Source of the DNA: Veillonella sp.
GTDB taxonomy: Bacteria; Bacillota; Negativicutes; Veillonellales; Veillonellaceae
Assembly: GCA_019419725.1 (NCBI GenBank)
Contig: DXZL01000059.1
Span: forward strand, 1-8,246
Direction: 5' to 3'
Length of the DNA stretch: 8,246 nucleotides
The position numbers were made by a program, and so were the translations under genes. Shown piece after piece: positions 1-7,318 of the stretch. Numbering within the stretch: position 1 is the first letter of the stretch; every line of letters starts with the position of its first letter. The notes under the pieces are model-generated. The model saw nothing but the letters and a program-made list of their open reading frames with translations, was not told where the DNA came from and ran no database searches.

Positions 1-525
1 CGTCCTGAACAGGAAGTTTCTTTACTTATGGCTCTCATAAAAGAATACTTAAATAATAATGTTAAGTATATGCATGAACATAATGTGCGTATTCGCTTTA
101 TTGGATATATCGGTGCTCTTTCAGATGAGCTTCAAAAGATTATTCACGATGCCGAATTATTAACTCAGAATAATACAGGCCTTACCTTACAGTTAGCAAT
201 AAACTATGGGGGGCGTGATGAAATAGTAAGAACTATCCGCGATATTACAAATTCTGTTGTGGATGGAACTATTACTACAGACGAGATTACAGAAGACTAT
301 GTTAGTTCCCAACTTTTCACTAAAGAGTTTAGTGATGTAGACTTGTTAATTCGTCCAAGTAGTGATTTTAGAATTAGTAACTTTTTATTGTGGCAGCTAG
401 CTTACGCTGAATTCTGGTTTACTGATTTACATTGGCCAGATTTCACTAAGGAAACATTATTAGAGGCTGTTGCAGCATATCAAAAACGAGAACGCCGGTT
501 TGGTGGCTTACGTGATGAGGAATAA
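1..525 (+). CDS. uppS: Isoprenyl transferase (undecaprenyl diphosphate synthase), 5'-truncated
   Basis: Cis-prenyltransferase that adds IPP units to farnesyl diphosphate to make undecaprenyl diphosphate, the lipid carrier for peptidoglycan and other surface glycans, at the inner face of the membrane. The reading frame is open from base 1, which opens with RPEQEV, part of the family's typical NWxRPxxEV stretch. The true start therefore lies upstream, and the ATG at base 28 is an internal methionine. About 174 C-terminal residues are present. Visible motifs are NYGGRDEI (202-225), the diphosphate-binding region RPSSDFRISNF (352-384), the metal-binding Glu in AYAEF (codon 409-411) and WPDF near the C-terminus. 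The diphosphate-binding loop differs from the usual RTxGExR: the two Arg and the Ser are kept, but Thr is Pro, Gly is Ser and Glu is Asp. The stop lies 3 bases before cdsA. Identity is secure; the N-terminal aspartate motif cannot be seen. Confidence 0.95.
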   Translation, partial: RPEQEVSLLMALIKEYLNNNVKYMHEHNVRIRFIGYIGALSDELQKIIHDAELLTQNNTGLTLQLAINYGGRDEIVRTIRDITNSVVDGTITTDEITEDYVSSQLFTKEFSDVDLLIRPSSDFRISNFLLWQLAYAEFWFTDLHWPDFTKETLLEAVAAYQKRERRFGGLRDEE

Positions 526-528
526 AAA

Positions 529-1353
529 ATGTTAAAAACACGTGTTATAACCGCTGTTATAGGTTTTATTATTGCCTTAGGGGCCATTACATTAGGCGGA
601 CCTGTATACGATATTCTTATTACATTATTAGCTCTATTGGGTTGGCGTGAGTTTGTTTTACTAGGTAAAGCTAAACATGTGCGTATGTCCATTTTATGGG
701 GCTATATTAGTATTTTATTATTGATGATTGCCTTTGCATGTCATCAGTATATTCTAGCAATAGCTATATTAGTATTGAGTTTATCAGCCAATTATATGTT
801 ATGTACATTTGGTGAAAATAAATACTCTTTAGCTAGTGTTTCATTTAGTGTATTTGGCTTATTATATGTTGGTATTGGCATGATTTCTTTGCTCATGATT
901 CGTCATGACTCTATATACATGTCTCTATCAATGCCATTTGAATTATATAATTGGGGAACAATTACTCTTTGGCTAGTATTATTTACAACATGGGCTAGTG
1001 ATACTTTTGCTTATTTTGCTGGTCGTGCCTTTGGTAAACGTAAAATTGTTCCATCTATTAGTCCTAATAAAACACTAGAAGGTTTTATTGGTGGCTTTAT
1101 CGGCTGTATTATTACAGGCGCTGTATTTTCGTATATCGTAGGCATTCCATGGTGGATGGGCATTCATGTTGGTATGATTAGCGGTATACTTGCACCATTA
1201 GGTGATTTATTTGAATCAAAGATTAAACGATTATGTAATGTGAAAGATTCTGGTACTTTACTACCAGGTCATGGTGGTGTATTGGATCGTTTTGATAGTT
1301 TATTATTTGCGGCTCCTATTACATTGATATACATATTACTCTTTTCGTACTAA
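529..1353 (+). CDS. cdsA: Phosphatidate cytidylyltransferase (CDP-diacylglycerol synthase)
   Basis: Integral membrane enzyme that converts phosphatidic acid and CTP to CDP-diacylglycerol, the precursor of the phospholipid head-group pathways. The product is 274 residues, a normal length. The N-terminal half is a run of hydrophobic segments (about residues 5-130). The catalytic part follows, with SDTFAYFAGR (from S157, D158), SPNKTLEG, GDLFESKIKR (225-234) and the C-terminal signature KDSG..LPGHGGVLDRFDS (239-257), which holds the conserved Asp pair D253/D256. A final hydrophobic segment ends the protein. GAGG at 517-520 lies 8 bases before the ATG and inside the end of uppS, suggesting coupled translation. 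It sits between uppS and dxr, the common Firmicute order. Confidence 0.97.
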   Translation: MLKTRVITAVIGFIIALGAITLGGPVYDILITLLALLGWREFVLLGKAKHVRMSILWGYISILLLMIAFACHQYILAIAILVLSLSANYMLCTFGENKYSLASVSFSVFGLLYVGIGMISLLMIRHDSIYMSLSMPFELYNWGTITLWLVLFTTWASDTFAYFAGRAFGKRKIVPSISPNKTLEGFIGGFIGCIITGAVFSYIVGIPWWMGIHVGMISGILAPLGDLFESKIKRLCNVKDSGTLLPGHGGVLDRFDSLLFAAPITLIYILLFSY

Positions 1354-1371
1354 TCTAATAGAGGTAAGCTT

Positions 1372-2517
1372 ATGAAATACCTAAGTATTATTGGCAGTAC
1401 TGGCTCAATCGGTACACAGACACTAGATGTAGTGTCCCAACATCCAGATCAATTCAAGGTGGTTGCCTTAGTGGCACATCATAATATTGACCTCTTAGAA
1501 CAACAAATTAAAGAATATCAGCCATTAGTAGCTGGATTAGTTGATGAAAATGCTTTTAAAGAGCTACAAGGCCGCTATACAGGTCATACAAAACTTGTAG
1601 GTGGCAAGGAAGCGCTCATTGCGGCAGCAACAATTCAAGAAGCTACTATGGTTGTAACTGCTATTGTAGGTGCTGCTGGTATTGAACCTACTGTGGAGGC
1701 CATCAAAAAAGGTAAGACCATTGGTCTTGCTAATAAAGAAACATTAGTGGCCGGTGGCCCATTGATTACATCCTTAGCGAATGAGTATGGCGTACAAATT
1801 TTACCTATTGATAGTGAGCACAGTGCTATTTTCCAATGCTTAGAAGGACAAGCTCGCGATAATGTTGATTCTTTAATCGTTACAGCTTCTGGTGGTCCTT
1901 TACGGACTTGGGATTCCAACAAGATTCAAACTGCCACAGCTGCAGATTGCTTGCGACATCCAACTTGGAATATGGGCAATAAGATTACTATCGACTCTGC
2001 ATCTCTATTTAACAAGGGCTTAGAGGTAATCGAAGCTCATTGGCTTTTTGGTTTTGATTTTGATCATATTGATGTTGTGGTACATCCTCAAAGTATCGTT
2101 CATTCTATGATACGCATGAAAGATGGGGCTATATTAGCTCAAATGGGGAATCCAGATATGCGCGAGCCTATTCAATATGCTTTGACATATCCAAAACGTG
2201 AAGTTTTAAGTATGAATCATCTTGATTTTACTAAAGCCTTACAATTAGAGTTTTTACCACCACGATATGATGATTTTCCTGCTCTTCGTCTTGCATATGA
2301 AGTAGGACGAGCAAGTGGCTTTAAACCAGCCGTATTTAATGCTGCAAACGAAACAGCAGTTTATGCATTTTTAGATGATAAAATCGCCTTTGGTGATATT
2401 TACAAAGTCGTTACATCAGTTCTAGAATCTATGGGACCTGAAGATGACTTTACGTTAGACAATTTATTAGCTATCGATAGATGGGCTCGTGAAAAGGCTA
2501 CATCATTGATGGTATAG
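1372..2517 (+). CDS. dxr: 1-deoxy-D-xylulose 5-phosphate reductoisomerase
   Basis: Cytosolic enzyme of the MEP isoprenoid pathway that rearranges and reduces deoxyxylulose 5-phosphate to 2-C-methyl-D-erythritol 4-phosphate using NADPH and a divalent metal; it is the fosmidomycin target of this pathway. The product is 381 residues, near the usual length. The N-terminal NADPH-binding loop is GSTGSIG (8-14). ANKETLVAGG follows, then the metal ligands D147 and E149 in IDSEHSAIF and E218 in NKGLEVIEA (with E221). The flexible-loop region HPTWNMG and the VHPQSIVHSMI strand are intact. An SD-like GAGG (1361-1364) precedes the ATG by 7 bases. The stop TAG forms part of the next gene's ribosome binding site. 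Also known as ispC. Confidence 0.98.
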   Translation: MKYLSIIGSTGSIGTQTLDVVSQHPDQFKVVALVAHHNIDLLEQQIKEYQPLVAGLVDENAFKELQGRYTGHTKLVGGKEALIAAATIQEATMVVTAIVGAAGIEPTVEAIKKGKTIGLANKETLVAGGPLITSLANEYGVQILPIDSEHSAIFQCLEGQARDNVDSLIVTASGGPLRTWDSNKIQTATAADCLRHPTWNMGNKITIDSASLFNKGLEVIEAHWLFGFDFDHIDVVVHPQSIVHSMIRMKDGAILAQMGNPDMREPIQYALTYPKREVLSMNHLDFTKALQLEFLPPRYDDFPALRLAYEVGRASGFKPAVFNAANETAVYAFLDDKIAFGDIYKVVTSVLESMGPEDDFTLDNLLAIDRWAREKATSLMV

Positions 2518-2520
2518 GAG
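2514..2520 (+). promoter_or_regulatory. Stop codon nested in the rseP ribosome binding site
   Basis: The dxr stop TAG (2515-2517) is part of TAGGAG, whose AGGAG (2516-2520) is the SD for the rseP ATG at 2526. The same arrangement recurs before miaB. Confidence 0.7.
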
Positions 2521-2525
2521 TATAT

Positions 2526-3542
2526 ATGACAACGGCATTAGCCACAATATTTGTATTTGGTTTAATCGTGTTTATTCATGAGTTAGGCCATTTTATTACA
2601 GCAAAAATGTCGGGCATGCAAGTAGATGAATTCGCCATAGGTTTTGGACCGGCCATATTTAAAGTTCAAAAAGGGGAAACCTTATATTCTATTCGTATCA
2701 TTCCTCTTGGTGGTTTTAATCGTATTGCTGGCATGAGTCCTGACGAGCCGTTAAATGAACGGTCATTTTATACTAAACCTGCATGGAAGAAATTTATTGT
2801 TATTTCTGCAGGGGCAGTATTCAATTTTTTATTGGCCATTGTTTTATTCTTTGGCCTCAATGCAACAGTAGGTAATCTTACCTATACAAATGATCCTGTT
2901 ATTGGTAATATCATCCCTGGTAGTGCCGCTGAACAAGCTCATTTACAATCAAATGATAGAATTCTTACTATTGATGGTAAAAAGATTTCAACGTGGGATG
3001 AAATCCGTCCTAGCTTACAAGGTACTGCCAACCATGGTGTTACCGTTGTGGTAGATCGAGATGGAGAAACTGTAGAAACTACAGTGATTCCAAAAATGGA
3101 ACAAGATAGTCCTAAAATTGGTATTTATCCTAGTTTTACACGAGAAAGTTATAGCATAGGCGAGTCTTTCAGTCTAGCTGTTACTCGTACAGGTCAAACA
3201 ATTGTTGCAATGCTAAGTGGCTTATATGATATGATTCGCGGTACACAAGCTGCAGAATTATCCGGTCCAGTAGGTATTTCACAAATGGCTGGCACTATTG
3301 CACAATCTGGTTTTGCACCACTTTTGAGCTTTGCTGCATTCTTAAGTATTAACTTAGGGGTTATCAATCTTTTACCATTACCTGTATTAGATGGTGGTCA
3401 TTTAATTATTATTTTGGCTGAAGCAATTACAGGTCGTAAATTACCTGCTAAGGCACTAATGTATATTCAAATGGTTGGTGTTGCTTTAATGGTAGCATTA
3501 TTCTTATATGTAACGACTCAGGATATATTCCGATTACTATAA
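2526..3542 (+). CDS. rseP: Site-2 intramembrane zinc metalloprotease (RseP/RasP, M50 family)
   Basis: Membrane protease that makes the second cut in regulated intramembrane proteolysis, typically of anti-sigma factors, and can clear remnant signal peptides. Its substrate here is unknown. The first hydrophobic segment carries the zinc motif HELGH (18-22, catalytic E19), followed by GFGP. A second membrane segment lies near residues 90-112 and a single PDZ domain at about 120-195. The third zinc ligand motif is in NLLPLPVLDGGHL (D289), and a last membrane segment ends the protein. At 338 residues with one PDZ domain it resembles the short Firmicute RasP form rather than the longer two-PDZ E. 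coli RseP. AGGAG (2516-2520) overlaps the dxr stop. The position between dxr and the isoprenoid gene ispG is typical of Clostridia-like operons. Confidence 0.96.
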   Translation: MTTALATIFVFGLIVFIHELGHFITAKMSGMQVDEFAIGFGPAIFKVQKGETLYSIRIIPLGGFNRIAGMSPDEPLNERSFYTKPAWKKFIVISAGAVFNFLLAIVLFFGLNATVGNLTYTNDPVIGNIIPGSAAEQAHLQSNDRILTIDGKKISTWDEIRPSLQGTANHGVTVVVDRDGETVETTVIPKMEQDSPKIGIYPSFTRESYSIGESFSLAVTRTGQTIVAMLSGLYDMIRGTQAAELSGPVGISQMAGTIAQSGFAPLLSFAAFLSINLGVINLLPLPVLDGGHLIIILAEAITGRKLPAKALMYIQMVGVALMVALFLYVTTQDIFRLL

Positions 3543-3560
3543 GATAGATGGGAGATTACA

Positions 3561-4646
3561 ATGATTGTACGTAAACCAACAAATGGTATCTATGTAGGTA
3601 CAGTTAAAATTGGTGATTATGCACCGGTAAGCATTCAATCTATGATTACTACAGATCCGGTTCATACGGAAAAGGCTATAGCTGAAATAAATCGTTTAGC
3701 TGAGGCTGGTTGTGAACTAGTACGTGTTGCAGTTCCTACTATGGCTTCTGCTAAAGCTTTAAAAGCAGTTCGTGCTGGTATTGATATTCCTTTAATTGCT
3801 GATATTCATTTCGACTATAAATTAGCGTTAGAAGCTATCGAGAATAATGTTGATGGATTGCGTATTAATCCAGGAAACATCGGCGGTGAGGATAAGGTAT
3901 TGGCAGTTATTGAAAAAGCTAAACCTAAACAAATTCCGATTCGTATTGGCGTTAATGCAGGGTCTTTACCAAAGCATATCCTCGATGCACATGGAGGTCA
4001 TCCTACAGCTGATGGCATGGTGGAAACTGCATTAGAACATGTCCGAATTCTCGAAAAGCTCGACTACCGTCAAATGAAATTATCTATTAAAGCAACGGAA
4101 GTTCCTTTAATGGTAGAAGCCTATCGTAAGTTATCCGATAAGATTCCTTATCCATTGCATTTAGGTGTTACTGAAGCTGGTACGATAAAACAAGGTACTA
4201 TTAAGTCTGCTATGGGCATTGGTGCTTTATTATTAGACGGTATCGGTGATACTTTACGTGTATCCTTAACAGGTGATCCCATACATGAAATTGAAGTAGG
4301 TCGAAGTATTTTGAGTAATTTAGGATTACGAAACTTTGGAGCTACAATGATTTCCTGTCCTACTTGCGGTCGATGCCAAGTGAACTTATTTGATATGGCA
4401 GGGATTGTAGAGGAACGTTTAGCATCCATTAAAGCACCTATTAAAGTAGCTGTTATGGGTTGTGTCGTAAATGGGCCTGGTGAGGCTCGTGAGGCTGATT
4501 TCGGCATTGCTGGTGGTAATGGACAAGGTATTGTCTTCCGTAAAGGGGAAGTTATCAAGACTGTGCCAGAAGCTGAATTAGTAGATACATTATTTAGAGA
4601 AATTGATCAATATTTAGAAAACTTAGATGAGGAGTCTTTATGTTAG
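3561..4646 (+). CDS. ispG: 4-hydroxy-3-methylbut-2-enyl diphosphate synthase (flavodoxin/ferredoxin-dependent)
   Basis: Iron-sulfur enzyme of the MEP pathway that reduces methylerythritol cyclodiphosphate to HMBPP, the last-but-one step before IPP and DMAPP. The product is 361 residues, the short bacterial form: an N-terminal TIM-barrel (about 1-255) and a C-terminal domain that binds a [4Fe-4S] cluster. The three cluster cysteines are visible as C266 and C269 in CPTCGRC and C301 in GCVVNGPGEA, with the fourth ligand E308. A further cysteine, C272, is not one of the usual ligands. Other family marks are SIQSMITTDP near the N-terminus, LADIHFDY and RINPGN. GGGAG (3550-3554) precedes the ATG by 6 bases. 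Its last 7 bases, ATGTTAG, overlap the start of proS. Also called gcpE. Confidence 0.98.
   Translation: MIVRKPTNGIYVGTVKIGDYAPVSIQSMITTDPVHTEKAIAEINRLAEAGCELVRVAVPTMASAKALKAVRAGIDIPLIADIHFDYKLALEAIENNVDGLRINPGNIGGEDKVLAVIEKAKPKQIPIRIGVNAGSLPKHILDAHGGHPTADGMVETALEHVRILEKLDYRQMKLSIKATEVPLMVEAYRKLSDKIPYPLHLGVTEAGTIKQGTIKSAMGIGALLLDGIGDTLRVSLTGDPIHEIEVGRSILSNLGLRNFGATMISCPTCGRCQVNLFDMAGIVEERLASIKAPIKVAVMGCVVNGPGEAREADFGIAGGNGQGIVFRKGEVIKTVPEAELVDTLFREIDQYLENLDEESLC
4629..4646 (+). promoter_or_regulatory. ispG/proS translational coupling junction
   Basis: GAGGAG (4629-4634) inside the ispG coding end serves the proS ATG at 4640. The string ATGTTAG (4640-4646) holds both the proS start and the ispG stop (TAG, 4644-4646). 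A ribosome finishing ispG would be placed on the proS start, so the two are probably made in linked amounts. Confidence 0.75.
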
Positions 4647-6358
4647 CCACTAAATTATATGCACCTACATTGCGTGAAGTTCCATCTGACGCTGATGTAG
4701 TTAGCCAACAGCTTATGCTTCGCGCTGGTTTTATGCGCAAAACTGCAAATGGTTTATATAGCTTTTTACCATTAGGTTGGAGAAGTATCAAAAAAATCGA
4801 AGCTATTGTACGTGAAGAAATGGATCGTGCTAGTGCTCAAGAAATCATGATGCCTATTTTACAACCTGCTGAAATTTGGAAAGAATCTGGCCGTTGGAAT
4901 GCATATGGCGCTGAAATGATGCGTATTAATGATCGTCATGATAATGAATTCTGTTTAGGACCAACTCATGAAGAGATGATTACTACACTTGTTAAAAATG
5001 AGATCAATTCATATCGTCAATTACCAGTAAATTTATATCAAATTCAAAGTAAATTCCGTGATGAACGTCGTCCGCGTTATGGTTTAATGCGCAGTCGCGA
5101 ATTCATTATGAAAGATGCATACTCTTTTGATGTGGATGAAGCTGGTTTAGATGAATCTTATAAATCTATGTATGATGCATATACACGTATTTTCACGCGT
5201 TGTGGTCTTACATTCCGTCCGGTAGAAGCTGACAGCGGTGCTATCGGGGGTAGTGGCACACATGAGTTTATGGCAATCGCAGAAGCTGGTGAAGCTGATA
5301 TTGTGTATTGCACAAAATGTGACTATGCTGCCAATATTGAAATTGGTAAACCTGGTATTATGAAACAGGAAGAAGAAGCACTTCAAGAGTTATCTGTTGT
5401 GGACACTCCAAATGCAAGTACTATTGAAGCTGTTGCAGAAATGCTTAATTTACCATTACATAAAACGATTAAAGCTGTAGTATTTTCTATTGATGGTAAA
5501 GTTGTGTTAGCTATTGTTCGCGGTGACCATGAAGTAAATGAAGTAGCAGTGCAACATGCTGTACTTGGTTCCGTAGAGCCTGAAATGGCTACACCAGAAG
5601 AATTGGAAAAAGTAGGTTTAACAGCTGGCTTTATTAGTCCTGTTGGGTTAAAACAAACAGAAGAGTTTGCTATTGTTGTGGATGAATCTGTTATGGAAAC
5701 GTACAATGTTTGTGGTGGTGCAAACAAGAAAGATGCTCACTATATTAACATTAACCCTAAACGTGACTTTAATGTAGAAGATATTATTGTTGCACCAATT
5801 CGTTTAATAACAGATGACGATGTTTGTCCAACTTGTGGTGGTACATTAGAACATGCTAAAGGTATTGAAGTAGGTCAAGTATTTAAATTGGGTACAAAAT
5901 ACTCTGAAGCTTTACAAGCTACATTCTTAGATCAAAATGGTCGCCCTAATCCAATGATTATGGGGTGCTATGGTATTGGTGTATCTCGTACATTAGCTGC
6001 AGCTATTGAGCAGTACCACGATGAAAATGGTATCATTTGGCCACGTGCTATTGCTCCATTTGAAGCCGTTATTGTACCTATTAATGCAAAAGATGAAGCT
6101 TTGATGTCTACAAGTCAAACAATTTATACTGCATTACAAGATGCAGGTGTAGATGTGTTACTTGATGATCGTAAGGATCGAGCTGGTGTAAAATTCAAAG
6201 ATGCTGATTTAATTGGCTATCCACTTCGAATTACAGTAAGTAAAAATACACTTGAAAATAATGAAGTAGAAATTCAAATCCGTAAGTCTGGTGAAGCGAT
6301 TACATGTGCAATCGATTCTGTAGCGACTAAGGTTACTGAATTACTTCAAGATTTATAA
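4640..6358 (+). CDS. proS: Proline--tRNA ligase, bacterial type with editing domain
   Basis: Class II aminoacyl-tRNA synthetase that charges tRNA-Pro with proline. The product is 572 residues, typical of the bacterial form. Class II motif 2 is FRDERRPRYG (F139, R140) and motif 3 is GCYGIGVSR (442-450, R450). Between them, at about residues 230-390, sits the INS editing domain that clears mischarged Ala-tRNA, with LHKTIKAVVF and the C-terminal GGANKKDAHY. The C-terminal anticodon-binding domain runs from about 465 to the end. Two CxxC pairs flank the editing insert (C224/C227 and C396/C399) and may hold a structural metal. GAGGAG (4629-4634) lies 5 bases before the ATG, inside ispG, and the start overlaps the ispG stop by 7 bases. 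No leader or T-box can fit in front of it. It is the last gene before the terminator. Confidence 0.98.
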   Translation: MLATKLYAPTLREVPSDADVVSQQLMLRAGFMRKTANGLYSFLPLGWRSIKKIEAIVREEMDRASAQEIMMPILQPAEIWKESGRWNAYGAEMMRINDRHDNEFCLGPTHEEMITTLVKNEINSYRQLPVNLYQIQSKFRDERRPRYGLMRSREFIMKDAYSFDVDEAGLDESYKSMYDAYTRIFTRCGLTFRPVEADSGAIGGSGTHEFMAIAEAGEADIVYCTKCDYAANIEIGKPGIMKQEEEALQELSVVDTPNASTIEAVAEMLNLPLHKTIKAVVFSIDGKVVLAIVRGDHEVNEVAVQHAVLGSVEPEMATPEELEKVGLTAGFISPVGLKQTEEFAIVVDESVMETYNVCGGANKKDAHYININPKRDFNVEDIIVAPIRLITDDDVCPTCGGTLEHAKGIEVGQVFKLGTKYSEALQATFLDQNGRPNPMIMGCYGIGVSRTLAAAIEQYHDENGIIWPRAIAPFEAVIVPINAKDEALMSTSQTIYTALQDAGVDVLLDDRKDRAGVKFKDADLIGYPLRITVSKNTLENNEVEIQIRKSGEAITCAIDSVATKVTELLQDL

Positions 6359-6360
6359 TT

Positions 6361-6402
6361 AAATTGCGATTCTAGTGAATACTCATTAGGGTCGCAATTT
6401 TT
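6361..6402 (+). terminator. Rho-independent terminator after proS
   Basis: An inverted repeat with arms 6361-6378 and 6383-6400 pairs over all 18 positions in the + strand RNA, with three G-U wobbles (6370/6391, 6371/6390, 6375/6386), closing on a 4-base ATAC loop. The arms end in AATTT and the T run continues to 6402, giving five T's. It begins 3 bases after the proS stop and ends the first operon. On the opposite strand the three wobbles become A-C mismatches, so it should work mainly for + strand transcription. Confidence 0.9.
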
Positions 6403-6412
6403 CTATCTCATC

Positions 6413-6441
6413 TTGAATAAATTAGCTAAATCAGTCATAAT
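6413..6441 (+). promoter_or_regulatory. Predicted sigma-A/sigma-70 promoter for the PHP-Asp23-miaB operon
   Basis: TTGAAT (6413-6418) and CATAAT (6436-6441) are separated by 17 bases, the ideal spacing. They match the consensus at 4 of 6 and 5 of 6 positions. Transcription would start around 6448, giving a leader of about 28 bases before the PHP start codon. The position right after the proS terminator supports it. This is a prediction from consensus only. Confidence 0.65.
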
Positions 6442-6463
6442 TAAAAGATAGGATAATTGTAAT

Positions 6464-6469
6464 GGGAGG
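6464..6469 (+). promoter_or_regulatory. Strong ribosome binding site of the PHP gene
   Basis: GGGAGG lies 6 bases before the ATG at 6476. It fixes the start of the first gene of the second operon, and no other in-frame start with an SD lies nearby. Confidence 0.8.
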
Positions 6470-6475
6470 TGCTCT

Positions 6476-7303
6476 ATGCTTGTTGATTTTCACATGCATT
6501 CTATCTATTCTGATGGAGTTAAAAGTCCAGAAGAATTATTACGTCATGCTTTAGATTGTAATCTATCTATGATGGCTTTAACTGATCATGACGAAATTGA
6601 TGGCATAAAAGCATTGCGTGCCGCTCAAAAGCAATTAGATCCGGAAAAAACTATTAAAATTATTAATGGTTGTGAATTTAGTGCTGACTATAAAGATAAA
6701 TCTATTCATATTCTGGGATATCGTTTTGATGAAACAAATCAAGAATTAAAAGACTTTATTCAATATTTTAAAGCAAAACGAGAAGAACGGATTGATGAGA
6801 TTATCAAACGTTGTAATAATGCTGGGTATGTTATATCGAAAGATGACTTACTTAAAAAATTTCCTAAGACGCAAGCTTATGGGCGTCCACATATTGGACA
6901 GTTATTAATTGATGGTGGTTATGCTAAGGATATTAATGAGGTATTCAAAGGTATTCTTCGAAAAGATAGCCCATGCTATGTACCTAAGGTAAAGGTTGAG
7001 GTTCCGCATATTATTGATATTATTCATAAAGCTGGTGGCCTTGCCGTTATGGCCCATCCTAAACTAGTAACTAGTGATGAATATGTAGTAGAAATGTTAG
7101 CCTATGATTTTGATGGTATGGAGGTTTACCATACTAAACATAACGATGATGATGTGAAACGATATAAAGCATTAGCTAAAGAACATAACTTGTTTATTAC
7201 AGGTGGTTCTGATTATCATGGTATTCCAGGTAAAGCACCAGATCAATTTGGCGATTACTTGGTATCCGCTGAAAATGTATCAGAATTTATTAGTTTGTTA
7301 TAA
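6476..7303 (+). CDS. PHP-domain metal-dependent phosphoesterase (TrpH/YciV-like)
   Basis: Member of the polymerase-and-histidinol-phosphatase family, close in layout to the E. coli YciV/RNase AM (Rnm) group (COG0613), which act as 5'-3' exoribonucleases and 3',5'-bisphosphonucleotide phosphatases. The product is 275 residues, a usual length for that group. The metal ligands are all in place: H6, H8 and D13 in FHMHSIYSDG, D37 and H38 in TDHDEIDG, E67 in GCEFS, H78, H194 in MAHP, and D246 and H248 in GSDYHG. An insertion with RPHIGQLLIDGGY sits between residues about 130 and 180, as in YciV/TrpH. The exact substrate (RNA 5' ends, pAp or another phosphate ester) cannot be read from sequence. A strong SD, GGGAGG (6464-6469), and its own promoter precede it. 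It heads the second operon. Confidence 0.9.
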   Translation: MLVDFHMHSIYSDGVKSPEELLRHALDCNLSMMALTDHDEIDGIKALRAAQKQLDPEKTIKIINGCEFSADYKDKSIHILGYRFDETNQELKDFIQYFKAKREERIDEIIKRCNNAGYVISKDDLLKKFPKTQAYGRPHIGQLLIDGGYAKDINEVFKGILRKDSPCYVPKVKVEVPHIIDIIHKAGGLAVMAHPKLVTSDEYVVEMLAYDFDGMEVYHTKHNDDDVKRYKALAKEHNLFITGGSDYHGIPGKAPDQFGDYLVSAENVSEFISLL

Positions 7304-7308
7304 ATAAT

Positions 7309-7312
7309 GAGG
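7309..7312 (+). promoter_or_regulatory. Ribosome binding site that decides the start of the P-loop/Asp23 gene
   Basis: GAGG is 6 bases before the ATG at 7319. It overlaps the alternative ATG at 7307, which has only TTATAAATA in front of it. This makes 7319 the likelier start. Confidence 0.7.
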
Positions 7313-7318
7313 TTGACT

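Noticed and set aside
28..525. ATG at base 28 as the start of uppS
   Set aside because: The frame is open upstream and bases 1-27 encode RPEQEVSLL, which fits the internal family sequence. The gene is cut by the window edge.
1635..1922. Minus-strand open frame within dxr, and similar ones at 480-692, 5147-5386, 5383-5727, 7429-7653, 7619-7840 and 8053-8238
   Set aside because: All are antisense shadows of clear genes and show no family motifs.
3847..4035. Plus-strand 62-codon open frame inside ispG
   Set aside because: It is an out-of-frame shadow of the conserved ispG sequence.
4148..4558. 136-codon open frame on the minus strand
   Set aside because: It lies wholly inside ispG, opposite a fully conserved protein, with no recognisable domain.
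4560..4640. T-box or other leader for proS
   Set aside because: proS starts inside the end of ispG and the upstream bases are coding, leaving no room for a leader RNA.
6452..6457. GATAAT as an alternative -10 element
   Set aside because: No acceptable -35 lies 16-18 bases upstream, and it would leave a very short leader.
7307..7318. ATG at 7307 as the start of the P-loop/Asp23 gene
   Set aside because: It has no SD in front, while the ATG at 7319 has GAGG at the right spacing and starts just before the Walker A strand.
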